Source: an uncultured Monoglobus sp.
Lineage (GTDB): Bacteria > Bacillota > Clostridia > Monoglobales > Monoglobaceae
Length of the DNA stretch: 64,000 bases
NCBI GenBank assembly: GCA_947628795.1
Contig: CANRBF010000003.1
Span: 1 to 64,000, forward strand
Direction of reading: 5' to 3'
Part shown: piece by piece, positions 1 to 7,548 of the stretch
Layout: every line of letters begins with the position of its first letter
How positions within the stretch are numbered: position 1 is the first letter of the stretch
Notes under the pieces: model-generated
The model's input: the letters and a program-made list of their open reading frames with translations, nothing else
Database searches by the model: none
Told to the model about the DNA's origin: nothing
Translations under genes and position numbers: made by a program

Positions 1-931
<931 letters not shown>

Positions 932-1180
932 TATTGTTACGAGCGTGTCTTTCCACGCTTGCGTACATGTTTATCGTTAGTCTCTTAGCTCTAAAAACTA
1001 TTAACCAACGTTTTGATAAGCTTTTCGCTTATCCGTAAAGTTCGCTTTGAACCTTTGGAATTGACAAGTTCTTACCCTAACTTTTACATTAGAATCTTAC
1101 CTTGTGCAATTTCGTCGTAACAGTGTGTTTTCCTTCATAGAAAACATCTACCGTTACCGCTTTTCCACTATTTATTTTTC

Positions 1181-1227
1181 AAACACCAGCGTGACGCTGG
1201 ACCCTGTCCTGTGTCACGCTGGTGTTT
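1181..1227. repeat. Perfect 15-bp inverted repeat in rRNA leader
   Basis: Arms AAACACCAGCGTGAC (1181-1195) and its complement (1213-1227) flank a 17-nt loop. In the rRNA transcript the hairpin lies about 85-130 nt downstream of the predicted start and about 250 nt before the mature 16S end. It is followed by TTTGAAAAAT rather than a U tract, so it is not an ordinary terminator. It may be a processing or antitermination element. Confidence 0.75.
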
Positions 1228-1312
1228 CGCTTCCCTTCGTGTTTCACAGTCATGTCCGTCTCACGCTCAACTGCTAAATCAAACATCACATGTCATCATC
1301 AGCAACTTTTTA

Positions 1313-1372
1313 AGTTTACCACATCTTTTTGACCTTGTCAAGAACTTTTTTTAAATTTTTTTAAAAATTTTC
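1313..1372 (-). promoter_or_regulatory. rRNA operon promoter with UP-like element
   Basis: On the minus strand TTGACA (1336-1341) and TAAACT (1313-1318) are separated by 17 bp. The 30 bp upstream of the -35 box (1342-1372) are almost pure A and T in tracts, as in UP elements of strong rRNA promoters. It points at the 16S gene. Confidence 0.8.
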
Positions 1373-1422
1373 TCGCGAACAATATATGGTCTTTAGCGGG
1401 CGATATTATCCACACATACATT

Positions 1423-1468
1423 CCCACCTCCGTCAGGCTGCGCCTGACACCTCCTCCCCGGAGGAGGC
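1423..1468. repeat. Dispersed double-hairpin element, copy 1
   Basis: The element consists of CCCACCTCC, then a hairpin GTCAGGC-TGC-GCCTGAC, then a CCTCC/GGAGG hairpin ending in GAGGAGGC. Close relatives lie at 48646-48692 (inverted) and 62747-62794, and diverged ones at 48591-48638 and 48729-48782. Here it sits between the nucleotidase gene and the rRNA promoter, where it could also act as a weak terminator. Confidence 0.7.
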
Positions 1469-1543
1469 AAAGCGGGCGAAGAACTTTGCCGCCCGCTATA
1501 AAACGAGCGTGGGTAAACGCAAACTCTTTTCGCCATGCTCTCT

Positions 1544-1579
1544 CCGCGTATTCGCTATTCGCTAATTGCTAATCGCTAC
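1544..1579 (+). repeat. Four-heptamer dispersed repeat, copy 1
   Basis: CCGCGT is followed by four 7-bp units (ATTCGCT, ATTCGCT, AATTGCT, AATCGCT) and AC. The copy at 51082-51117 has the same layout, and inverted copies lie at 48557-48588 and 48695-48725. This copy overlaps the 3' end of the nucleotidase gene and supplies its stop codon. Confidence 0.65.
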
Positions 1580-3697
1580 TTTCGGATAGCCGCCATTCCA
1601 TTCGCCGAGCGCCTCTACTATTCCGGCGCCGCTGTAATTGTTCACATAGCCCTCGGCGCCGCTCTCTGACAGTTTGACCGCATGAGGGCCGTCGCCGACA
1701 GTAAACTCAAGCAGTCCGTCCGCTCCGACTTTCAACTTGCCGTCATTCTTCACTCCGTCGATATACAGCTCCACTTCCGTTCCTTCGGGAACATAAGCGC
1801 CGTCCGAGGTCACGGCTCTGATGTGGGCGGTATAATCCTTGGGGGCGTACGCTCCGACTGTTTTGATCCTGCCCTGCGTCACCGGTATATCAAGAGCTTT
1901 TGTTCCGTTCTCGGTGAGAACGCCGATATAATCTATTACCGCCTGAGCCAGGTCTCCGGCCTCGCCGAGTTTAGGTATATCCTTGATCAAATCATTTGTG
2001 AACACATAGTCGTTTGATGCGAGAATTATAACGGATGTATTATCGTTTCTGTCAAGCAAAGCCCCGTCGTCGGTATATATTGCCTTTACCCGGCTTCCCG
2101 ATTCCGCGTTCGGGTCATACTCAAAGCGCATGCCTCCGATTTGCAGGAAGCTTCCGCTATACCCGGCGTCGAGCATACCTGTTTCGGGGTCCTGAGAGTT
2201 TACGGTAGCGGCCGACTGCTCTATCAATTGGTAAATCAAAGACGGAGTAACAGCCTTGTATACGACCGTGTTGTTAAACGGCAGGCTGTTGATAACGCTG
2301 CCCAGCGTTATATCGCCGGCAGGTATAAGCGTTCGGAAGCCTCCGCCGTTTTCCACAGCCACAACGGGCGCATCCTTATACTCTCCTGTCAGATTCTTCT
2401 TTGTGGCATAGAGCATTGAATCCGAGATCAGGTCTCCTTGGTTCGTCTCGTTCGAGCGTGATTCCGCGATCTGATTTATAGAGCCGCCCCAGAGTGTTCC
2501 GACCGTCTCACCTATTTTTTGACCGAGCATTCCTTCATTCTTTTTGCTCAGCTCATCCGCTACGGCTTTAGCGGCGGGATCGGGATCAATATTTGTGAAG
2601 AAATAATATGACAAAGTCGTTTCCTCGGCTTTAACTTCACCGTCAGCGCCGACGGTTATTTCCATTTTACCCACGTTGGCGTCCGCCGTGCCGGTCTGAC
2701 CGATAACGATTCCGTTCACCGTGTCGTTCTCTACCATATGGCTGTGTCCGTCGATTATCGCGTCGAGCTCGGTGCCGCCCATAGCTTCGGCGAGCTGAAC
2801 AGCGGTTATCGGCGCCTGGCCGCTCAGATTGCCCATATGCGTGATTGCTACAATGACATCCGCGCCCATTTGGTCAAGCTCCGCGACCTGCTCCTTGGCG
2901 GTCTCGATCTCATTTTTGAACTCAACGCCGACTATATTATTCGGATTCGTGGATGTGCTTGTGTCGCTCGTCGTCAGCGCGAATAAGCCGACCTTGATGC
3001 CGTTTTCCTCTATAATGACGTTTTCACCGTTCGTCTCCCCGCCGCTGTAGCTGCCCGCAAACAGAGGCTTTCCCTCGTAATAGGTATTGGCGGAAATGAT
3101 CGGGAACTCAGCCGCCCGTCTGTTTTTGGCGAGCTGTTCAAGTCCGTAATCGAACTCATGGTTGCCCGCCGCCATGGCCTTATAACCCGCGGCGTTCATG
3201 AGTGTTATAACATCCTCGCCCTTTGACAGCGACGCGAACGCGACGCCTTGAGTCGCGTCTCCGGCGTCAACCAGAAATGCGCCGTCGGTGGCGTTTCTGA
3301 GCGCCGCTATCTTATCGACGCCGATCGCCGAGCTTGAGTCGATCAGACTGCCGTGCATATCGTTAGTGTGATAGATCGTCACCGTGTTTGAGTTATCCTC
3401 CGTCATGTCATAGCTCAGCACAGCTGACTTGGGCTCAAGATCAGCTGTCCAGTCAAACACCTTGGCCTCCGACGCGCCGTCGGGGCACTCCGCCTCGGCA
3501 AGCGTCTCGATCTCTCCCTCGGTCAGGGTTCCGCCTATTGACTTCACATCGGAAATTATTCCGTCGGCTCCAAAATACGCAATAAAATGATAACCCGCGG
3601 GCTCGGCCTCATCGGCGGCAATAGCGGTACCCGAAAGGCAGGCGAAAGCCGTCATGACAGATAAGAATCCCGCGCAAAACTTCTTTAACTTTAACAT
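1562..3697 (-). CDS. Secreted 5'-nucleotidase / metallophosphoesterase (UshA family)
   Basis: Hydrolyses extracellular nucleotides or related phosphoesters. Residues 1-27 form a signal peptide ending in an alanine-rich cleavage region. The calcineurin-type metallophosphatase domain begins near residue 105 with the metal-binding DMH motif (D113, H115) and continues with GDATQG and GNHEFD. The 5'-nucleotidase C-terminal domain (NGGGFR, SLPFNN) covers roughly 390-600. The last 110 residues are an Ig-like tail typical of secreted clostridial proteins, and no sortase motif is seen. The N-terminal 100 residues before the phosphatase domain are unassigned. The final residues, VAISN, and the stop codon fall inside a dispersed heptamer repeat, so the original C-terminus may have been altered. 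The start is supported by AAAGGAG and a promoter upstream. Confidence 0.85.
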   Translation of the reverse strand: MLKLKKFCAGFLSVMTAFACLSGTAIAADEAEPAGYHFIAYFGADGIISDVKSIGGTLTEGEIETLAEAECPDGASEAKVFDWTADLEPKSAVLSYDMTEDNSNTVTIYHTNDMHGSLIDSSSAIGVDKIAALRNATDGAFLVDAGDATQGVAFASLSKGEDVITLMNAAGYKAMAAGNHEFDYGLEQLAKNRRAAEFPIISANTYYEGKPLFAGSYSGGETNGENVIIEENGIKVGLFALTTSDTSTSTNPNNIVGVEFKNEIETAKEQVAELDQMGADVIVAITHMGNLSGQAPITAVQLAEAMGGTELDAIIDGHSHMVENDTVNGIVIGQTGTADANVGKMEITVGADGEVKAEETTLSYYFFTNIDPDPAAKAVADELSKKNEGMLGQKIGETVGTLWGGSINQIAESRSNETNQGDLISDSMLYATKKNLTGEYKDAPVVAVENGGGFRTLIPAGDITLGSVINSLPFNNTVVYKAVTPSLIYQLIEQSAATVNSQDPETGMLDAGYSGSFLQIGGMRFEYDPNAESGSRVKAIYTDDGALLDRNDNTSVIILASNDYVFTNDLIKDIPKLGEAGDLAQAVIDYIGVLTENGTKALDIPVTQGRIKTVGAYAPKDYTAHIRAVTSDGAYVPEGTEVELYIDGVKNDGKLKVGADGLLEFTVGDGPHAVKLSESGAEGYVNNYSGAGIVEALGEWNGGYPKVAISN

Positions 3698-3732
3698 AAA
3701 ACTGCTCCTTTCTCGGAATATTATTTTAAATA

Positions 3733-3761
3733 ATTATAACACAAATCGGCGTGATTTACAA
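3733..3761 (-). promoter_or_regulatory. Promoter of the 5'-nucleotidase gene
   Basis: TTGTAA (3756-3761) and TATAAT (3733-3738) are separated by 17 bp on the minus strand, about 35 bp before the start codon. Confidence 0.6.
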
Positions 3762-3762
3762 G

Positions 3763-3797
3763 CATAAAAAATGAACAAAGACGAAACGCCTTTGTTC
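3763..3797 (-). terminator. Rho-independent terminator after the efp operon
   Basis: On the minus strand an 8-bp stem (GAACAAAG at 3790-3797 paired with 3773-3780) is followed by ATTTTTTATG. It closes the efp transcription unit. Confidence 0.75.
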
Positions 3798-3813
3798 GTT
3801 TTGATAAATTCGA

Positions 3814-4224
3814 TTATTCGTGATCATGGCCGCAGCCGCAATCGTCGTCCATTGCTGACAGGTCAAGTTCTATAACCTCGCCGCACTCGGGGCACTCAAA
3901 GCTGCCTCCGATAATATCGTCGATGTCGTCACCGGTGAACTCTATCTCGGCCCCGCAGTGCTCGCACTTGATTTGATACAGATCATCGTCAAGCTCGTCA
4001 AAGCCTTCCATTTGCTCGGCGAGGATCTCGATCACATCATCAAGCTCGTCGATCCTGTCGGCCAGAAAACCCTGCTCACTGTCAAGAGCGCTGATCTCCT
4101 CGGCAGACTTTTCCAAATATGAGATAATATGCGATATAATTTTGGTCTCACCCTTTTCGGGATCAAGCTTCATACCATCAAACAAGCCTTTTATGTAAGC
4201 GGCCTCTTTTTTTAATTCAGACAT
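3814..4224 (-). CDS. CD1247 N-terminal-domain protein with zinc ribbon
   Basis: 136 residues. Residues 1-75 are helical and acidic and resemble the N-terminal domain named after Clostridioides difficile CD1247. A zinc ribbon follows, with CxxC pairs at C87/C90 and C111/C114. The tail ends in a cluster of metal-binding residues (C129, C131, H133, H135). The function is unknown. It starts 26 bp after efp and shares its promoter and terminator, so it is probably co-expressed with the translation factor. The family name is from memory, but the domain structure is visible directly. Confidence 0.7.
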   Translation of the reverse strand: MSELKKEAAYIKGLFDGMKLDPEKGETKIISHIISYLEKSAEEISALDSEQGFLADRIDELDDVIEILAEQMEGFDELDDDLYQIKCEHCGAEIEFTGDDIDDIIGGSFECPECGEVIELDLSAMDDDCGCGHDHE

Positions 4225-4250
4225 AATATTTCTCCTTTCGGTATGATCGA

Positions 4251-4808
4251 CTATACGCGCTCCATGTACTCGCCCGTGCGCGTGTCGACTCTGATCATGT
4301 CGCCCTCGTTGATGAACATGGGAACGGTTACGACAGCGCCGGTCTCAAGCGTGGCGGGCTTTGTAACATTGGTGGCGGTGTTGCCCTTAACTCCCGGCTC
4401 GGTATGAGTGATGGCGAGCTCCACAAATGTGGGCGGCTCAACCGAGAAAATGTTGCCCTTGAATGAGAGGAACTTGACCTGCATGTTCTCTTTTACAAAC
4501 TTGAGCGCGTCGCCCAGCTGAGACTCGCTCAGAGGAACCTGCTCGTAGGTCTCGGGGTCCATGAAGTAATACAGATCTCCGTCCTGATACAGATACTCCA
4601 TGTCGCGTCTTTCGATCATGGCCTTTTCAAACTTCTCGGTGGGATTGAACGACTTTTCAACAACCGCTCCGGTAATAACGTTCTTGAATTTTGTTCTTAC
4701 AAACGCGGCGCCTTTGCCGGGCTTTACGTGCTGGAACTCAACGACCTGGCACACGTTGCCGTCATATTCAAAAGTCAATCCGTTTCTGAAATCACCTGCT
4801 GTAATCAT
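4251..4808 (-). CDS. efp: Translation elongation factor P
   Basis: EF-P binds stalled ribosomes between the P and E sites and promotes peptide bond formation at proline runs. The start chosen is the ATG at 4808, giving 185 residues, the normal family length, with AGGAGG 9 bp upstream. A longer frame adds ten residues without a ribosome site. The KOW-like N-terminal domain carries the loop PGKG with Lys32, the residue that is modified in Bacillus EF-P. Two OB-fold domains follow, ending in the conserved [10 protein letters not shown]. It is the first gene of a two-gene unit with the zinc-ribbon protein. Confidence 0.97.
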   Translation of the reverse strand: MITAGDFRNGLTFEYDGNVCQVVEFQHVKPGKGAAFVRTKFKNVITGAVVEKSFNPTEKFEKAMIERRDMEYLYQDGDLYYFMDPETYEQVPLSESQLGDALKFVKENMQVKFLSFKGNIFSVEPPTFVELAITHTEPGVKGNTATNVTKPATLETGAVVTVPMFINEGDMIRVDTRTGEYMERV

Positions 4809-4864
4809 TGGTAAATACCTCCTAAAAAACTTAAACAAATATTGTAGATAATCATATTTACTAA

Positions 4865-4893
4865 AGTATACTTTACTTTAAGTTGTTTGTCAA
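4865..4893 (-). promoter_or_regulatory. efp promoter
   Basis: TTGACA (4888-4893) and TATACT (4865-4870) are separated by 17 bp on the minus strand, about 55 bp before the efp start. Confidence 0.8.
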
Positions 4894-4902
4894 GAGTTTT
4901 TC

Positions 4903-4935
4903 TAAAATAACAAGAAGCCCCAAACGAGGCTTCTT
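4903..4935 (-). terminator. Terminator of the tRNA cluster
   Basis: On the minus strand AAGAAGCC (4928-4935) pairs with 4912-4919 across an 8-nt loop and is followed by GTTATTTT. It ends transcription after tRNA-Cys. Confidence 0.7.
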
Positions 4936-4943
4936 AAAGTTAC

Positions 4944-5018
4944 TGGAGGCGCCACCCAGATTTGAACTGGGGCATAAAGCTGTTGCAGAGCTCTGCCTTA
5001 CCACTTGGCTATGGCGCC
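4944..5018 (-). tRNA. tRNA-Cys (GCA)
   Basis: Acceptor GGCGCCA pairs with TGGCGCC, the discriminator is U as usual for Cys, CCA is encoded, and the anticodon loop CTGCAAC gives GCA. It is the last gene of the cluster and is separated from tRNA-Gly by a strong hairpin. Confidence 0.95.
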
Positions 5019-5032
5019 TTATAATAAAGTAT

Positions 5033-5064
5033 GATAAAAGACGCAAATGTATGCGTCTTTTATC
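5033..5064. terminator. 12-bp hairpin between tRNA-Gly and tRNA-Cys
   Basis: GATAAAAGACGC (5033-5044) and its perfect complement (5053-5064) flank an 8-nt loop. In the direction of the tRNAs the right arm ends in TTTTATC. It could be a partial terminator, a processing hairpin or both. No new promoter is evident before tRNA-Cys. Confidence 0.6.
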
Positions 5065-5067
5065 AAA

Positions 5068-5142
5068 TGGAGCGGAAGACGAGATTCGAACTCGCGACGT
5101 TCACCTTGGCAAGGTGACGCTCTACCACTGAGCCACTCCCGC
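5068..5142 (-). tRNA. tRNA-Gly (GCC)
   Basis: Cloverleaf with acceptor GCGGGAG/CTTCCGC (one G-U pair), anticodon loop TTGCCAA giving GCC, U discriminator and encoded CCA. Confidence 0.95.
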
Positions 5143-5145
5143 AAA

Positions 5146-5221
5146 TGGTGCCTCCGGGCGGAATCGAACCACCGACACGGGGATTTTCAGTCCCCTGCTC
5201 TACCGACTGAGCTACAGAGGC
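5146..5221 (-). tRNA. tRNA-Phe (GAA)
   Basis: Acceptor GCCTCTG/CGGAGGC, anticodon loop CTGAAAA giving GAA, and encoded CCA. It lies 3 bp from tRNA-Gly in the same transcript. Confidence 0.95.
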
Positions 5222-5225
5222 ATGA

Positions 5226-5302
5226 TGGCGATCCGGATGGGGTTCGAACCCACGACCTCCAGCGTGACAGGCTGGCATTCTAACCAACTGAACTACCGGA
5301 CC
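5226..5302 (-). tRNA. tRNA-Asp (GTC)
   Basis: Acceptor GGTCCGG/CCGGATC, anticodon loop CTGTCAC giving GTC, G discriminator and encoded CCA. Confidence 0.95.
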
Positions 5303-5307
5303 GAATA

Positions 5308-5383
5308 TGGTGGGAGTTATAGGGCTCGAACCTATGACCCTCTGCTTGTAAGGCAGATGCTCTCCCAGCTGAGCTAAACTCCC
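5308..5383 (-). tRNA. tRNA-Val (TAC), copy 2
   Basis: Acceptor GGGAGTT/AACTCCC, anticodon loop CTTACAA giving TAC, and encoded CCA. As read here it has the same sequence as the copy at 5400-5475, which suggests a recent tandem duplication. Confidence 0.95.
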
Positions 5384-5399
5384 GCATAAAAAAAGATGT

Positions 5400-5475
5400 T
5401 GGTGGGAGTTATAGGGCTCGAACCTATGACCCTCTGCTTGTAAGGCAGATGCTCTCCCAGCTGAGCTAAACTCCC
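5400..5475 (-). tRNA. tRNA-Val (TAC), copy 1
   Basis: First gene of the six-tRNA transcript and the same sequence as the next copy, from which it is separated by 16 bp. Confidence 0.95.
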
Positions 5476-5518
5476 ACATCTTTCCATCACAGTGCCGCAC
5501 GCGGCGACAACATTGATA

Positions 5519-5547
5519 ATTATACATAGATTAAATGTAAAAGTCAA
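5519..5547 (-). promoter_or_regulatory. tRNA cluster promoter
   Basis: TTGACT (5542-5547) and TATAAT (5519-5524) are separated by 17 bp on the minus strand, about 45 bp before the first tRNA-Val. Confidence 0.8.
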
Positions 5548-5698
5548 AACGGTTCACATTGATTTACGAGTGATTATAAGCGATTATTTAATTAAAATTA
5601 TAAATTTTCTCTTATTTGCTAACTTTATCATATTTTTTAAAATTTATGTATTAATATTTTTTCCGCGAATATACATGTATGAAAGGCAGGTGTTTATT

Positions 5699-6427
5699 AT
5701 GTTTAAAGCGTTTAAAATATCCGGAATTATCTGGGTCATGACCGCAGTTATTCTTACCGCTGCCGCCGTGGTTCTGCTGTTTAAAACGAACGCCGCGGAG
5801 CCGATCAGAACCAACGCCGACAGCCCGACCATGACGGTGGTAATCGACCCCGGCCACGGAGGTCAGGACGGAGGAGCCTCATGCGGGGACGTGCTTGAAA
5901 AGGAGCTTAATTTAAGCGTTTCGCTCAAGCTTAGGGATATTATCACATCAAACGGCGGAGCTGCCGTTATGACGCGCGAAGGCGACGCGCCCGATATCCC
6001 CGGATCCGATGGTAAATTCGTGAAAAAAGACGATCTGCGCTATCGACTTGATGTTCTTGATAAAGCAGACGCGGATCTTTTTATCAGCATACATATGAAC
6101 AAGTTTTCGGAGGCGAAATACAGCGGCGCGCAGGTGTTTTATTCACAAAACGGCGAGGAGAGCAAGGTCTTGGGCGAGCTTATTCAAAAATCGCTCAGAG
6201 AGAATCTTGATCCCGAAAACAATCGCGAGGCAAAGCGGAACGAGTCGGGAATATACATACTCAAAAACGCTAAGGTTCCCGCGGCTCTTGTGGAATGCGG
6301 ATTTCTTTCCAATCCCGCAGAGCTTGAAAAACTCAAAACCGAGGAATATCAGCAATCGCTCGCCGAAGCGATATTCAAAGGGATCGAGGGATTTATGGTG
6401 CAAAACCGCGAGCAGCAGAGCGAATGA
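5699..6427 (+). CDS. cwlD: N-acetylmuramoyl-L-alanine amidase, CwlD type
   Basis: Zn-dependent amidase_3 enzyme that cleaves stem peptides from muramic acid. The CwlD branch does this in spore cortex as a step towards muramic delta-lactam. The chosen ATG (5699) follows AAGGCAGG and gives 242 residues, close to Bacillus CwlD; upstream in-frame starts lack a ribosome site. Residues 8-30 are one membrane anchor. The catalytic domain starts at VVIDPGHGGQDGG with zinc ligand H53, then the conserved E in LEKELN, H in ISIHMN and the catalytic E in ALVECGFLSNP. The short single-domain form without cell-wall repeats and the LVE.GFLSNP ending match CwlD better than vegetative amidases. It is monocistronic with its own terminator. 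Confidence 0.8.
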   Translation: MFKAFKISGIIWVMTAVILTAAAVVLLFKTNAAEPIRTNADSPTMTVVIDPGHGGQDGGASCGDVLEKELNLSVSLKLRDIITSNGGAAVMTREGDAPDIPGSDGKFVKKDDLRYRLDVLDKADADLFISIHMNKFSEAKYSGAQVFYSQNGEESKVLGELIQKSLRENLDPENNREAKRNESGIYILKNAKVPAALVECGFLSNPAELEKLKTEEYQQSLAEAIFKGIEGFMVQNREQQSE

Positions 6428-6450
6428 TAACCAACCAAAAAACCTTAAAG

Positions 6451-6480
6451 GCGGCGAGGAAATCCCCGCCGCTTATTTAT
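6451..6480 (+). terminator. cwlD terminator
   Basis: GCGGCG (6451-6456) pairs with CGCCGC (6467-6472), extended by GG/CC, and is followed by TTATTTAT. It abuts the 3' end of the opposing yoeB-like gene and probably serves both sides. Confidence 0.65.
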
Positions 6481-6736
6481 CCCTATAATGCGAGCCGCAT
6501 TGCACAATTTTTACCGTGTCTCCGTCTATGCGATACACTATTCTGTTTGCATTATCAATGCGTCTGCTCCAATAATTTGACAAATCACCGCTCAACCTTT
6601 CAGGCTTGCCTATTCCGGTATATCCGTTTCGCTCAATGTCTTTCAAAAGCTGCAAAATCCTTCTCAGAGTTTTTTTATCCTGCTTTGTCCAGTATTCAAA
6701 ATCTTCCCATGCCTCATCTGTCCAAGCCTTAATCAT
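6473..6736 (-). CDS. yoeB: YoeB family mRNA-cleaving toxin
   Basis: 87 residues. YoeB enters the ribosomal A site and cuts mRNA when free of its antitoxin. All four catalytic residues known from E. coli YoeB are at the same numbers here (E46, R65, H83, Y84), and the length is typical. The start overlaps the antitoxin gene by 8 bp, so the two are translationally coupled. The antitoxin is of the DinJ/RelB fold, not YefM, so this is a hybrid pair. The toxin appears intact. Confidence 0.88.
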   Translation of the reverse strand: MIKAWTDEAWEDFEYWTKQDKKTLRRILQLLKDIERNGYTGIGKPERLSGDLSNYWSRRIDNANRIVYRIDGDTVKIVQCGSHYRDK

Positions 6737-6986
6737 CGTAATTTACCTCATGCACGGTGCCGCCCGTCGCCTCCATTTGCGCTATTGATTTTCTGAGACG
6801 CGCCATATTTTCATCGGAGTAAAAGGGGTCGATCGAAACCTCAAAGGGCAGGCGATTTTCGCGTGTCATTTTTTTGGCAAGCATAATTATTGCCGCCGAC
6901 ATGGATATGCCCAATTCACCGCACACGTTGTCAAAATCCTTTTTTAAAGCATCATCCATTCTGATGCTGATCGTTGTCTGCGCCAT
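6729..6986 (-). CDS. RelB/DinJ family antitoxin
   Basis: Ribbon-helix-helix antitoxin that binds the adjacent toxin and represses its own promoter. The N-terminus MAQTTISIRMDDALKK is the DNA-binding strand and first helix of the DinJ family, and the acidic C-terminus should wrap the toxin. The ATG at 6986 lies 9 bp from AGGAG and gives 85 residues; a GTG two codons upstream is too close to the site. First gene of a two-gene operon. Confidence 0.85.
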   Translation of the reverse strand: MAQTTISIRMDDALKKDFDNVCGELGISMSAAIIMLAKKMTRENRLPFEVSIDPFYSDENMARLRKSIAQMEATGGTVHEVNYDD

Positions 6987-7009
6987 TTTCACACACTCCT
7001 TTCACCTAA

Positions 7010-7038
7010 ATTATAATATATTGTTCATATAATGTCAA
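7010..7038 (-). promoter_or_regulatory. Toxin-antitoxin promoter
   Basis: TTGACA (7033-7038), 17 bp, TATAAT (7010-7015) on the minus strand. This is a full consensus promoter, expected to be held down by the antitoxin. Confidence 0.8.
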
Positions 7039-7063
7039 TACGTTTGCGAAACAAATTTTTGTT

Positions 7064-7543
7064 TTACCTTGTTATATCGGCGAATTTCGCGCTGATAAGG
7101 TTTTTTAGATCAATTGGACTCATTTTTATTTGAACGCCGCGTTTGCCGCCGCTGAAATAGATTTGTTCGAGCGGCTCCGCGGACTTGTCGATGACCGTCG
7201 GGAACTGCTTTTTCATTCCTATCGGGCTGCATCCGCCTCGGATGTACCCCGTTACACGGGTGATGTCTTTGACATGTATCATTTCAAGCGCCTTTTGTTC
7301 CGCGGCGGCCGCGCACTTTTTGAGGTCAAGCTCCTTTGCCACCGGGACCACAAATACAAAATTTTCATGCGCTTTGTTTTCGGTTACAAGAGTCTTAAAA
7401 ACCGAATCGGGATCAAGACCAAGCTTGCCCGCCACAGTTACGCCGTCGGTAAACTCGCCGCACTCGTAAAACATGGTCTCAAAATCAAGACCGGCCGTTT
7501 CGAGTATGCGCATCGCGTTGGTTTTAACATGTTTTTTCGCCAT
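7064..7543 (-). CDS. ybaK: Cys-tRNA(Pro)/Cys-tRNA deacylase YbaK
   Basis: Trans-editing enzyme that removes cysteine from tRNA(Pro) mischarged by ProRS. The ATG at 7543 follows AAGGTG and gives 159 residues, the same length as E. coli YbaK; an upstream ATG would overlap the preceding gene. Family signatures include KTNAMRILE at the start, TDGVTVAGKLGLDP, FKTLVT and the GGCSPIG loop of the active site. It lies 5 bp downstream of the DUF1015 gene and reads in the same direction as valS, so it may be co-transcribed. Confidence 0.9.
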   Translation of the reverse strand: MAKKHVKTNAMRILETAGLDFETMFYECGEFTDGVTVAGKLGLDPDSVFKTLVTENKAHENFVFVVPVAKELDLKKCAAAAEQKALEMIHVKDITRVTGYIRGGCSPIGMKKQFPTVIDKSAEPLEQIYFSGGKRGVQIKMSPIDLKNLISAKFADITR

Positions 7544-7548
7544 TTTTA

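Larger units (their letters stand above)
932..1561 (-). other. rRNA leader and spacer, no protein gene
   Basis: This 630-bp gene-free stretch separates the 16S gene from the nucleotidase gene. It holds, from left to right, a transcribed rRNA leader of about 370 bp, a perfect 15-bp inverted repeat (1181-1227), the rRNA promoter with an AT-rich upstream element (1313-1372), a dispersed double-hairpin repeat (1423-1468) and a four-heptamer repeat (1544-1579). No open frame with a ribosome site was seen. Confidence 0.8.

Noticed and set aside
4809-4838. Ten-residue N-terminal extension of EF-P
   Set aside because: It runs over the AGGAGG site of the true start and is absent from the family.
5063-5527. 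154-residue minus-strand frame and similar plus-strand frames over the tRNA cluster
   Set aside because: They are translations across tRNA-Gly to tRNA-Val genes; no ribosome site, and the region is fully explained by tRNAs.
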